Origin: Chloromonas sp. AAM2
Lineage: Eukaryota; Chlorophyta; Chlorophyceae; Chlamydomonadales; Chlamydomonadaceae
Length of the DNA: 33,892 bases
NCBI GenBank assembly: GCA_004335635.1
Contig: QAXH01005360.1
Location: 1 to 33,892 of the forward strand
Reading direction: 5' to 3'
Below are positions 22,663 to 32,508 of this stretch, in pieces. A program made the translations under genes and the position numbers. A model generated the notes under the pieces. That model was given only the letters and a program-made list of their open reading frames with translations. It made no database searches and had not been told where the DNA came from. Within the stretch, counting starts at the first letter, position 1, and every line of letters starts with the position of its first letter.

Positions 22663-25384
22663 TTATCCCCGGATGGTAGTGGCAGGCGGTGCGGCCGGCA
22701 CTGACGCTGATGCCTCAAACTGTTCCTCCTCCTCGTCACTGTCGCTATCCCCATGTGCATACCACCGGGAGGAGGAAGAGGGCACTGGCCGCGCCCGCAC
22801 CTGCGCCTGTGCCGGAGCACGGGCTGCAGGCGCACCAGCGGCCCTATGCATCAGCGTGGCAGGGGCCCCATTCGAGTATTCACGTGTGCTGCCTGGGGAG
22901 TTTGCGCGTGAGTTGTAATTGCTGCCCGCCATGCCATCGAGTTCCATGGAGACGCGGCGCGTGGCAGCCACAGAGCTGGGGGCAGCGCCCTTCATGCTGC
23001 CCTCATAGGGGTCCCATGTGGCCAGGTCAGCATCACGGAGGAAGGTAGTTAGTGCTGGGCCATGGTTGGCCACTTCACATGCCTGCAGCTCGTCTAGGTC
23101 CACCACCCTGCAAGGACGTCGCACGGGTACTAGTTAGGGTTGTGCCAATGCAAGGTTGTGCCAATGCGTATCAAAGCACTGTCCGATTCGTATCCGATAA
23201 TCACGTTTGGATACTGATACGCCATGGCACAACCCTATCAGTGCACCGGTATGGAGCATGACGTGTATGAGTACAGATGCAAGCCTGCACAACGCCATGC
23301 AACCCATGACTCAGGATGCAACACAGACGATGGCGGTAGCATGACAGGCCCGTGATAAACAGAGGAGCAGCACCCCGTGACAAACAGGGTACTATACAAG
23401 AGCCAAGTGGGCCTGTGCAAGACGCGCCGGCAGACAACAGCAGTGTTCAAAAAGGCACACGGGCCTGGCTCAGAAGTCCCACCTGCTCTGGCTGGCCTTC
23501 ATTTGCGCGTCGCCGTCCTTTGTGCGCTCCACATCGGGATGCCATTTTTCCAAGTTCACCTGCGAGGTTGAGGTGATTAAGCAAGTAACATGGTTACGTT
23601 CAAGGTGAAGCTCTTGGCCCAGCAGTCCAGCAACTGTGGCTGCAGTCAGATTCTGGCTGGTGCCACAATCGCCAGTCCTGATGCTGACTGGATTGCTTGT
23701 GAATGGGTTCAATTCCCTCTTGACCCTGTGAAACATCACTACTTCAAGTGCATAAGAGTCTTGCTCTTGCGCTTACTGTGACACAGATCTGCGAGGTCGG
23801 ACCAGCTTGTACACCTGATGAGCTGACTGTTCAACTCTAACCCTGATGAGGTGCTGACTGTTCAGCTGAAGCTATAGCTGACAGAGCTGGTAGCTTAGAT
23901 ACTCACTCCAGGCTTCTTGAAGATTCTTTTGATCAAATTCTCGTTCTGCACTGGGGGCTGGTCGCCAGTAGTTGGGTCCCATCCTGATAGGTCGCCCAGA
24001 TTCTACAAGCAGCACACGAGTAAAGCACTAGATTGGACGGCCGCCTTCAGTGCTTGCTTCCTGACTGCTGCTAGCTGTAGCAGAGACAGGCAGTGGGTGC
24101 CATGGCAGTGTATTACAATCTGCGATTGAGGATTTTGTTGCTTGATTTCCTTTGATTTTTTATTTGTACTGATCCCGTCGTGAGGCGTCAGTCGCAGCGG
24201 ATGGATGCTTCTGCCTTGATCCAGCAAGGCTGCCTTAATCTAGCGTTTGGTTGAGGTGTTGCTTTTCTGTCCCGCATGCATGCATCACTGCTCAGCTGCT
24301 GTTGTTCAACATCTATCTGGCTTCAGCCTCCCTCCACACCCTTACCACCAGGGCCACGTGCTGGGCGCCATTGCCTAGGGCATCAGGTATTGCGTTGCGT
24401 GCGGCTCCAATTTCCTCCTCCTCCTGCTTGAGCACTTTATCCTCAGCCTTGCGGGCTGCAACCGCCTTAGACAGGTAGTAAGTCACCTTAACGTTGAAGT
24501 TGAGGCGGGCCACCTGCGCAGATGTGGAAATTGGTTCTGGTTGCAAACTACCGGAAAACTGCATCATCCTTGCTTTCCCTTGGTAGCGAGGCACACAACA
24601 CCGCCTGCCGTTTTCTTGACTTGTACCAGTGACTCTACATCAGTAGGGACCTGCAATGTGGACAGTGTGGGACCTGCAATGTGGACAGCTGGCATCGTAC
24701 TGTACATCGTGGAGTGCATTTAATGGACTGGTCTGACCTGAACAGGCGTGCAGAGGTCGGCTGAGCCTTGGATGAAGGCTGGCTGTGCTGGATTTGAACC
24801 GTTGCCAACCAGAAGCTTGACGACCTTGTAATGACCTCGTTGAGCAGCCAGGAACAATGGTGTTATCTGCACACATCAGCAGTAGTGCGTGAGTCCGGCC
24901 ATTTCCTCCAAAAATGGAGTTGCCAAGAAGATGCAGAACCCGGGTACTCACCCCGCACACCAGCCGGCCCGACTGATTCCGCATGACTACAGTATCATGC
25001 ACACTGTGGCCATCGGTGATACATTGCAACACACCGGTCAGGTCACCTGCACGGAAAAGCAGGGCAAGTCTCCGGCAAACCGCACTCCAAAAGGTCGGCC
25101 ATTGCTCGTGAGATGTACAGTGCTACCTGTCACGTTGTCATTGGCAGTGTGGCAATGGTCTGGATGCTCAAAAACCCACTCAAAACATCTCCTGACCGGT
25201 CCGCACCTCGGTACGAGCACAGATGCAGTCGCGGTAACGTGTTGCTCATATTCTCCTCATCGTAGATTGTTTGTGGCCCATTGTCCGTGTGTGGGGAGGG
25301 ATCAGCAGGGCTTTGGGGCGAGCCCTGCCAGGAAGCCGCATCTGCGCTCCGAGGCGTGTTGGGTGAACCCGGGGACTGAGGCAT
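22663..25384 (-). CDS. Ankyrin-repeat protein, function unknown
   Basis: The model has seven exons, read downward: 25384-25207, 25046-24952, 24866-24738, 24513-24346, 24002-23907, 23559-23483 and 23107-22663. All junctions are GT-AG and in phase, giving about 395 aa. It starts MPQSPGSPNTPRSAD, a Ser/Pro-rich head. Residues about 48-160 read as ankyrin repeats: PRLHLCSYRGDLTGVLQCI, then ITPLFLAAQRGHYKVVKLLV, then TPVQVARLNFNVKVTYYLSK, the last formed across an intron. A charged helix follows (EDKVLKQEEEEIGAARNAI). Next comes a segment with LGDLSGWDP, IKRIFKKPG and VNLEKWHPD, and VVDLDELQACEVANHGPALTTFLRDADLATWDPYEG. The tail is Ala/Ser-rich and ends in an acidic DSDSDEEEEQ cluster. Ankyrin domains mediate protein binding; no partner or enzyme domain is visible. 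No signal or transmembrane segment is apparent, so it is probably cytosolic or nuclear. Confidence 0.85.
23135..23237. mobile_element. 103-bp terminal-inverted-repeat element, copy 1
   Basis: TAGGGTTGTGCCA at 23135-23147 is matched exactly in reverse complement by TGGCACAACCCTA at 23225-23237. The interior has paired CGTATC/GATACG-type motifs and TCACGTTTGGATACTGATAC. A relative of almost the same length lies at 33451-33551. It has no coding capacity. It sits in the last intron of the ankyrin gene, beside exon 7. Confidence 0.8.
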
Positions 25385-25759
25385 GGTCTGAAATCAAGGA
25401 CTTCAAAGAGGCCGCACCACAAGGCCACCAATTCTCTTGCCGTTGGGACGCGGCAAACTTAACGTCTGCTGGCGGGGAAAGACAAAGCAGCAAAACCTGG
25501 GCGTCCAATCAACCATCCATCTGTGCTGGAGGAAGAAAAAGGCTCGCAATCTCGAGCCTCCATGTGAGGCCGTTTCCTCTCTTTTCTAACGAGCCTTAAT
25601 CGTCCTCCATACATGTAATTATATCTAGAGCTGCATGGGTAGTGTAGTTTTCGCTGCTACATCTTGCGTCATGAACACCTTGAAGCACTTGTCCGGGCAT
25701 ACAGCCGCCCTCCATCGCAGCATTACCAAGGTAGCACAGCCCTGCCACACTTGCTGGCC
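25385..25759. promoter_or_regulatory. Divergent intergenic region, ankyrin gene / plastid signal peptidase
   Basis: The start codons of the - strand ankyrin gene (25384) and + strand peptidase (25760) face away from each other across 375 bp, which must contain both 5' UTRs and both promoters. A TAATTATATCTA stretch near 25616-25627 is AT-rich and could serve as a TATA-like element for the peptidase, but I would not call it firmly. Upstream in-frame codons for the peptidase exist back to 25664 but begin with TTG, not ATG. Confidence 0.55.
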
Positions 25760-28199
25760 ATGCGTGCCTGCGCAACCTCTCAGCAGGTGAGACGCAACAG
25801 CCTACCCTTGCCCTGTCCCAGGTCGGACCTATTATTCCACATGGATAGGGTGGTTGCCTGCAGGTGCTGGCATCCACGCGTCAGGAAACAGCACATTGCC
25901 TGCCAAAGCGTGAAAACTGACAATGAGAAGGCTCCAGACGTAGCATCAGGTGAGGCGGACCACATGCAGCATGCTCTTCTGCTAGTGGCTGATGGCTAGT
26001 AGCGCTAATGGCTGATGGCCAGCAAATATTAGCACCATATGACGTGCCTTTTACTTAGCAGGGCCCGAAGCGAGCACCAGTGGTAACGACAACAACAGCA
26101 GCGGCAAGTCAGCCAAGAACAGCAGCAGTGGCGGTGCAGGCGCGGGCGATTCATCACAGTACTACGAGGTGTTTGGGCTCAAAATCTCCAAGGACGACTT
26201 GATCACCATTGGATTAGCTGTGGCCATTTCATACGGCATTAGATGGTGAGATGCTCAGGGCTGCTTTCTAGGATACCACCACGGAACTGTCTGGCGCTGG
26301 CTTGTTTAACAGAGCCAGCCCAGCTTTTGGTTGTCATGGCTGGCCCAGCCTGGGTTTGGGACAAACATGCCACTGCAGTCTCAAGCTCCGGCACTGGATC
26401 GCTGCTTGGTGGGGTGACCGGGGCAAGTCCCCAATGCTGTCGAAGTTCCCAGCCAGCAGCACCTTGCTGCCTTCCTGTGCCTCCAACGCCTGTTACCAAC
26501 AGCTTGGAGCTGTGCCGCTTGCACTTCCAGGTTCATAGCCGAGCCGCGCTTCATCCCTTCACTGTCCATGTTTCCAAGCTTTGATGTGGGCGACAGGCTC
26601 GTAGCGGAGAAGCTCACATACCGGTTCTTCAGGTCAGGGCAGGCAATGGAGCGCAACAGACACCGGGGCCTGTGGAGTTAAAGCCGTGGGCAGGGTACAC
26701 GGCTGGACAACAGGCAGGCAGCTGGACAGTCTGGGTTTTGTAGGCCACACAGAAGCAGCTGCCAGACAGTGCGGGGCTGCAGCCACGATGTCTCGAATAC
26801 AGTTGCAAGTGTGCACGTCGGCGCAGGACGCAAGTGACCTCAGCTGTAAACCTAGGCCATCATGGGGACTGTGACTGACGAATGCCAACCAGGGCTACAG
26901 ATGTGTGGGTGCTGGAGTTGCGTGTTCAGCCTCATGTTCGTGTGTTGACTTGTGTGCAGGCCGCCCAGCGCCGGGGATGTGGTAATCTTCCACCCTGTGC
27001 GCGGGGTTGGCAGCCGCTCTCTGTTTGACGACGACGTGTTCATCAAACGCATTGTTGCGCTGGAGGGGGACACAGTGGAGGTGAGGGCATGCCCATGATT
27101 GGCTGATATGGTACACGCACCAGTGTAGACAAGGCCAGTCGGGCTTGATTTGGTGACAGGATCGTAGTCTGTGTTATTTAGTGCCTACTTCCCGAGCTAT
27201 GTTAGATACTCAGGTCTGTTAAGGCTAGGGGGGTATTGTATAGGTTACCCGTATCCAATGCAGCTGTTGTCATTGACCCGAAATAGAATGGCGGCAGGGC
27301 GCGGGGGGCAAACACGCGTGCAGGCGGCCTGATATACCAGCCATAGGCCTATCCAGAGGCTGACTAGCGATGAATACGCAGGGGAAATCTGATGTAGGGC
27401 GTGCCAGCACTCAACACACCTGCGCATGAGCGGCCACATTACATGTGCCTGCACAGCCAGACAGCAGACAAGATCTAGATACCATCTACATCCCCCGCAT
27501 GCTTCACTTCATCTTGACTGGCTTTGAGGCTCATCTTATGTAACCTGGCCGTCAGGTGCGGGACGGTACCCTGTATGTCAACGACGTGGCCCAGGACGAG
27601 CCCTTCATCAATGAGCGGCCCACTTACGTGCTCAACAAGCTCACCGTGCCGCCAGGAGACGTGAGTATGGCCAGGGTTGCCGCATGGCAGACGCCGAGGG
27701 TCCCTATGCTGGAGGGTAAATCAGGATGAGTTTTAGCCTTGGGTAGGCTTTGGTAGGATGTAGGGTTAATAAAGAATGGCAGGAAAGAATACACTTGTAC
27801 GAGGCGCTCAAACGCATGCCAGTTGAGCTGCCTATTTATCGGACAACTCGATTTGGATCACATTTGATGCCACCATGCGTAGCTGTGTGTTTGCAATCCT
27901 TGCCCCTCAACTTGCTGACGCACAGCGTGCACGTGTGCTGGACATGTGCTGGATGTGCTTTGAGTAGCTGTGAACCGGTGGTGGTGTTGCAGATCTTCGT
28001 CATGGGAGACAACCGCAATAACAGCTATGACAGCCACGTGTGGGGCCCCTTGCCTGTTGAGAACATTGTCGGGCGAGCAGTGTGCAAGTACTGGCCAATC
28101 AACAAGATTGGCGGTCTGCCGGACTACATGCACAGCACACGGGTGGAGGCACCGCCTGTCGCTGCGGCCCCAGCGGTTGGTGCTCTGCAGCCACGGTGA
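25760..28199 (+). CDS. Plastid type I signal peptidase (Plsp1/TPP type)
   Basis: The model has six exons: 25760-25949, 26062-26245, 26531-26632, 26960-27080, 27556-27660 and 27993-28199. All junctions are GT-AG and in phase, giving about 302 aa. The ATG at 25760 gives [19 protein letters not shown]..., a basic, Ser-containing, acid-poor transit peptide, followed by a Ser/Gly linker. A hydrophobic anchor ([14 protein letters not shown]) precedes the catalytic region. Box B reads [18 protein letters not shown], with the nucleophile Ser at about 137 before Met. Box D reads [11 protein letters not shown], with the general-base Lys at about 188. Box E reads [19 protein letters not shown]. These motifs match thylakoidal processing peptidase/Plsp1. 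That enzyme removes lumenal targeting signals and, in Arabidopsis, helps mature Toc75. A short Ala/Pro-rich extension ends the protein. All catalytic residues are intact; the exact paralogue is inferred. Confidence 0.95.
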
Positions 28200-28319
28200 G
28201 GCCACTTTGGTGGCGTGCTGACTGCATCGCTTGTCATCTCTGACTACGACTGCCGTGCTCAATGAATTTGAGCGTAATCGGTGTTGCTGCTCTTACTTAA
28301 GCTGTGCTGGTCACGGTTT

Positions 28320-28324
28320 TGTAA
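28320..28324 (+). terminator. TGTAA polyadenylation signal of the signal peptidase gene
   Basis: TGTAA, the typical volvocalean poly(A) signal, lies 121 bases after the peptidase stop codon. Cleavage would be expected a dozen or so bases later, giving a 3' UTR of about 135-145 nt. Confidence 0.6.
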
Positions 28325-29145
28325 TCTTGCACGTGTTCGTGATAGCATTGTAGTGTGAGAGATTATGCTGCAGCCCCTCTATGCTGCTGTCGGTTATGCA
28401 CACCACTGAGAGATTGCTCCACTGCTATGCTCGCCTGTCGGCCAACTGCCGCTGGCCCTTTCTATGTGCTGGTCGCCCCGGATATTTACGGTGGCATGGT
28501 GGTGATTTTTGATCTCGTTCAGATGACTTCATGGCTAGCCTATCAGGCTATGAGCGTCCCTGGAAGGACTCGGCTGGCATTCCTCATGACCGTGTGTCCA
28601 TTTGCGCCGTTTGGGACTCGCCTGGCCAGTTCCTGCTGAACCTGCCGGCGGCTATGGCGTGCCCGGCGGTGCTCGACGGTTTGCTTGCCTCCCAGGCGAA
28701 GCCACACGGCAGCAGGCTCCTTGCTGGCCCATGGATTTCCTTGTTTTCTTTTGTTCCTGTGCGCGGCTGCATCAGGGTCGGTCATGTAGCGCTGGCGCAG
28801 GGATTTTGGACGACTTTCCAGGCTTGTGTGCCAATCCGTGTTTCAGTTTGCATGCGTGATGGCTGGTAAAGACATGGACGTGTGGACAGGCACCTGCGCA
28901 TACACGCTCCCTTGGATAACACCATGACGGTATTGGGTCATGCACCACTATGAAGGTGAAACATATCAGGCGCAGCTTGATGACTATACCACGACACCCT
29001 ACACCTGCATGTGCTGAACGTTGTTTGTGATGATGCGGACGTCGCCGTCTGTGTTGGCCGCCGGTGTGAGGGCATACCTGAACAACATTATCATGAAATA
29101 GCAACATTGCTTCCACCAATACTTAGCCGTGACAGTCATATGGGT

Positions 29146-29209
29146 GACCATAACCTAAGTATTGATCACATTGTGCTGACCATAACCTAAGTATTGATCA
29201 CATTGTGCT
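29146..29209. repeat. Perfect 32-bp tandem duplication
   Basis: GACCATAACCTAAGTATTGA... is repeated head to tail with no mismatch (29146-29177 and 29178-29209). The identity implies a recent duplication or an assembly stutter. Confidence 0.93.
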
Positions 29210-29289
29210 TCACCACGGCTGGGTGGCTGGATGGCTGGATGCGCTGACCCACTACCTCAGGTAACCTTGCGTCATACCTGCGCGCACTG

Positions 29290-29316
29290 GTGAAAAAAAG
29301 ATGTTTGCCAGTTCTG
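29290..29316 (+). repeat. Solo terminus of the MITE-like family
   Basis: An A-run followed by GATGTTTGCCAGTTCTGGGA matches the right-hand terminus of the element at 22074-22275 (as its reverse complement). No opposing arm was found nearby, so it is a solo end or a truncated copy. Confidence 0.65.
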
Positions 29317-29710
29317 GGACCAGTGAGTGCAGCTGAGGGTTGTTGTGTGATAGCTAAGGTGCTGTGGCCTTGCAGGTGTGAAACTCGATCTAAAGCAAGC
29401 GGGGAGCGGTGCGTCTGCTACTGTCGCTAGGCTCAATCAGGCCCAGGCGCCACTGTGTTCTAGGCTCAATCAGGCCCAGCCGCCACTGTGTGCAAGGCTT
29501 ATTGGCGTGCTGTGGAATTGTGGAAGGAGGATTATCAATCAGAAATCAAGAAATTCCAGTGCAATGCAAGCAAGCTGTTGAACCACTATTGCCCTTGGGA
29601 CCCTGTCCGAGAACAAGATGGTCCCGTACACGGTGCTCAAGAACGGACGCTCACACACAAGCACAATACATGTGCCAGTCGACAGGATACGAGTTCGTCC
29701 TCTTCAAATA

Positions 29711-29850
29711 AGGATGTTTGCCAGTTCTGGGACAATCTTTGTGTGTCAACATTGGAACATCGTGTGAACCTCCTAACCCTACTGGTTTGCCACCTCGTAG
29801 ATGTGAAATCAGCCATCTTCTGTACAGATAGACCAATTCTGGGACAGCAG
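29711..29850 (+). repeat. Degraded copy of the MITE-like family
   Basis: GATGTTTGCCAGTTCTGGGA near 29712 repeats the family terminus, and ACCAATTCTGGGACAG near 29832 resembles the subterminal ACCAATTCTG block of the element at 22074-22275. The arms are no longer inverted complements, so this is at most a rearranged relic. Confidence 0.45.
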
Positions 29851-30326
29851 GTCTTTCTTCCGGTGGCAGTGTAATGGCATGGCAGCGGCTAGTGCACAAT
29901 ACAAGGAAGTTTGGCAGGCAAGCAGCCGAACAAAGAGACCGCACGGTTTGACACTGTCGTTTGACACTGCCAATAATCTGTATGCATCACCGCGCACTTG
30001 CAGAGAATGTATCAGCAAGGCGTCAAGGGCAGGGGCTGCAAGACTGGAGGGTTTCCAAGCTCCCATGACAATCGATTGACTTGATATGTCAGTATTTGAT
30101 ATGCCAGTTCCACTTCGGGTGATCGCTTCAGTGCAGCATGTCCTTGAATGGGCCATCATATGGCAAAAAATGCCGCTTGAGTGATTGGAATTCGCTATCA
30201 ACAGTTGACAGTGTGAGAGTTGCCATTTCACTAGCGTTGACACTGACCTTGACCCTGACAATCTTGCAATTCATGCCATTTATATGGCTAACGGGATGCT
30301 TTCGGAAGGTGTTCTGTGGGGTGATG

Positions 30327-30455
30327 GCCACAAGGGACTCACCACCCCTGCTGACACGGCCAGATTCCCCTTAACTAGGAGAGATTCGTGCAATTTTCGC
30401 AATCAGTTGATGTTTGCGTTGGACGTGCTTCATGGTGTACACTCCCTCCTTGTAA
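30327..30455 (+). repeat. Dispersed repeat family A, copy 3
   Basis: It runs from GGCCACAAGGGACTCACCAC through CTGACACGGCCAGATTCCCC and GTTTGCGTTGGACGTGCTTC to CACTCCCTCCTTGTAA. It is the closest relative of 21185-21312 and retains the GGCCACAAGG end seen in the inverted copy at 3559-3677. Confidence 0.85.
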
Positions 30456-31710
30456 TCTGTTCGTCATCGTGCTGGTTTGCGCTGTCACTGTCAGTCTTTT
30501 ATGTACTGTGGTGTCAGCAACAACATTTTTTATAATCGCCCAGGTCTATTTAGTGGATTCATTGCCCAGTATTGTAATGCGCTTTTCCCTCTTGACCGCA
30601 ACAGGCGCGAACAGTTGTTTGAGGAGACTCACGCAACTTATCGTTCTTACAGAGTATGCCAAGCAAGGTAAACGCCACATGGACCTCTTCCGCCGGCGTG
30701 CAACAAGACTGAACGATGCCACAGGGCTGGCCACATCAGGAGCAGTAAGATTGCCAGCGCACGTGGCTTCTTATCATTTGTGCAATTTTAGGAGTTGCCT
30801 TTCTGTCACACTTGTATTGCCTCAGAGTGGGCTTCCTGCAATGTACAGTGACAGCATCGGATAAAGGGACAATCACTGTACTTGAAAGCACTGCCTGCAA
30901 CTGCAAAACCGTTATGATTGCTATGCCTTACACTGGCTGACGCACTGAGGCAATCTTATAGCCAACATAAACTGGTTTGATACCACTCGCGACGAATGTC
31001 ACCAGAAACACAGCTGTTTGCCATGTCAAAATGATCAATACACGGTGATCCACTATGGTTGATGCGGCAACGTTTAGCACACCCGCGCAATGCTATGTGG
31101 AATACAATCCGGCCATCTCGGGTACAATCGTGATTTCAAAAGGTCACACCAAAATAATCGCTGCTTTGCGCCGCTACGTACAAGGCATTAGGCTAATAAT
31201 AACCCTACTGTACCCCACCTATGGAGTTGACTTGCCCAGACCACAGCTCTAGTGCGCATGTATATCTCACTGTGAATGTACCTTCACGCCTTCAATCGCT
31301 GCTCGTCGCAATGCGGAGATTTCTGAACGCACGAGGCATTTGGGAAAGTGTGACGGGCCGAAAACTCGGGAAATAGGCTGGCAGAGTTTTATTAAGTCAT
31401 CAGTCGTGTTGAAGTATCAGTCATATGCGTTTGCGCGAGCTTAGAATGGACTCAGGTGTTTGGTCGGGTTTGACCGGCAGGCTTGCTGATGACAAAAAGG
31501 CGCATTCATGCTCACACCGGCATGTGAAATGAACTGGCGCTGATGAAAGGCAGACCAGCCTGCTGGATGTTTGCACGCGGTCGTCTTCTGCTTTTGCTAC
31601 TGTTGTGGCATTTGAGAGCAGGTACGACGCTACAGGAACATCTGACAAGTCCGCAAGAGCATGATCAATCGCCTTGTGCTGGGAACTAGCGCATTTGATT
31701 TGTTGCGCAG

Positions 31711-31930
31711 GGTCATCTCAAAATGAGTACGGGACATTACCCCTGTCCGGCCTCGAATTCTACACAAATGCGGCAATTTGTGGCAGCTTTACCTCGACCT
31801 GCATCCACAGCCTACGCTGGTATATCCAATTGCCGTCATCCACTGGAGAGTTTTTCCAATCGGCTACGGTTGGCATGTCCAATCCATGCATTGGCCCGGA
31901 CCCACCTTGCTCTTGGCCTGACATCAACAG
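31711..31930 (+). CDS. Candidate upstream exon of the LRR gene
   Basis: After a TTGCGCAG acceptor-like site, an open frame reads SSQNEYGTLPLSGLEFYTN..., and further on VGMSNPCIGPDPPCSWPDIN. The paired-Cys NPC...PPCSWP pattern recalls the N-terminal cysteine cap found before leucine-rich repeats. I could not find a donor that joins it in phase to the exon at 32509, so the boundary and the link are uncertain. Confidence 0.3.
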
Positions 31931-32096
31931 CTACCTCGTGTGGCACCCGGACACAGAAAAGTGCGCTATTCGTACTTGCTTGGCTGTTGCATGCTGTCGC
32001 TGGGGGCAGCTGCCGGCCGGGTTCCTAGCACAGGCCCAGCGGCACAAACTCTTCTGTGTTTGAATGCCATTACTTGGTTCGGTATCGTGAATGCTG

Positions 32097-32158
32097 GCAC
32101 CACCACCACCAGCGCTAGCACCAGCAGTACCAGCACCAGCAGCACCAGCACCAGCACA
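32097..32158 (+). repeat. ACC/AGC hexamer-type microsatellite
   Basis: This is an imperfect run of ACC and AGC triplets. In one frame it codes for a Thr/Ser-rich linker (TTTTSASTSSTSTSS), which would suit an extracellular protein, but membership of an exon is not shown. Confidence 0.75.
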
Positions 32159-32508
32159 GGATGTCAGCTAGTTACAAGGTTGTTCTCTTGTGCTTGCAGG
32201 TACCACGCAGTGCAAGCTAACATCACTTTGTCCACCTTAGCAACCGGCACAGCCTCAAGCTACACCACTGGCCTGGCCAGTGTCTTCGCATGGCTTAGAA
32301 GCATCAGGTGGGGCTGTACCAACTCAGCAGCCATCAGGAACAGCGCGAGCCTGCATTGGATGCAAGTAAAACCTCAGCAGCAGTGGCATTGGCGGATTGG
32401 TGCAATGACAATCACTGCATCCATGCTGTACACAGCCTGCACACTGACCTTCAATTAAAGCGCATCTGTACGTGTCCTGGACGCAGGCTGACATGCACTT
32501 CCCCACAG

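Larger units (their letters stand above)
28200..31710. other. Repeat-rich intergenic stretch with exon-like fragments
   Basis: Apart from the peptidase 3' UTR, I cannot assemble a gene here. It holds a perfect 32-bp tandem duplication (29146-29209), two solo termini of the MITE-like family (about 29290 and 29712), a dispersed-repeat copy (30327-30455), and two coding-looking fragments. These are 29488-29640 (AYWRAVELWKEDYQSEIKKF...) and 30543-30669 (FSGFIAQYCNALFPLDRNR..., ending at an AAG/GTAAAC donor-like site). The fragments could be exons of an unassembled gene or relics of a transposon or pseudogene. Confidence 0.5.

Noticed and set aside
24621..24650. Possible small exon (VPTDVESLVQ) in the ankyrin gene
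   Set aside because: It is phase-compatible, but the donor is weak. Joining exon 24866-24738 directly to 24513-24346 rebuilds an ankyrin repeat (TPVQVARLNFNVKV) that the insertion would break.
25664..25759. Longer N terminus for the signal peptidase
   Set aside because: The in-frame extension begins at TTG, not ATG. The ATG at 25760 gives a good transit-peptide start.
27750..27992. N-terminal part of the open frame before the last peptidase exon
   Set aside because: It is intronic; the AG acceptor at 27991-27992 and the phase-0 join put IFVMGDNR directly after VPPGD, as in the family.
28350..28870. Overlapping open frames after the signal peptidase
   Set aside because: No frame shows recognisable motifs or splice-consistent continuation. 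One (SLSGYERPWKDSAG...) looks mildly protein-like, but not enough to call.
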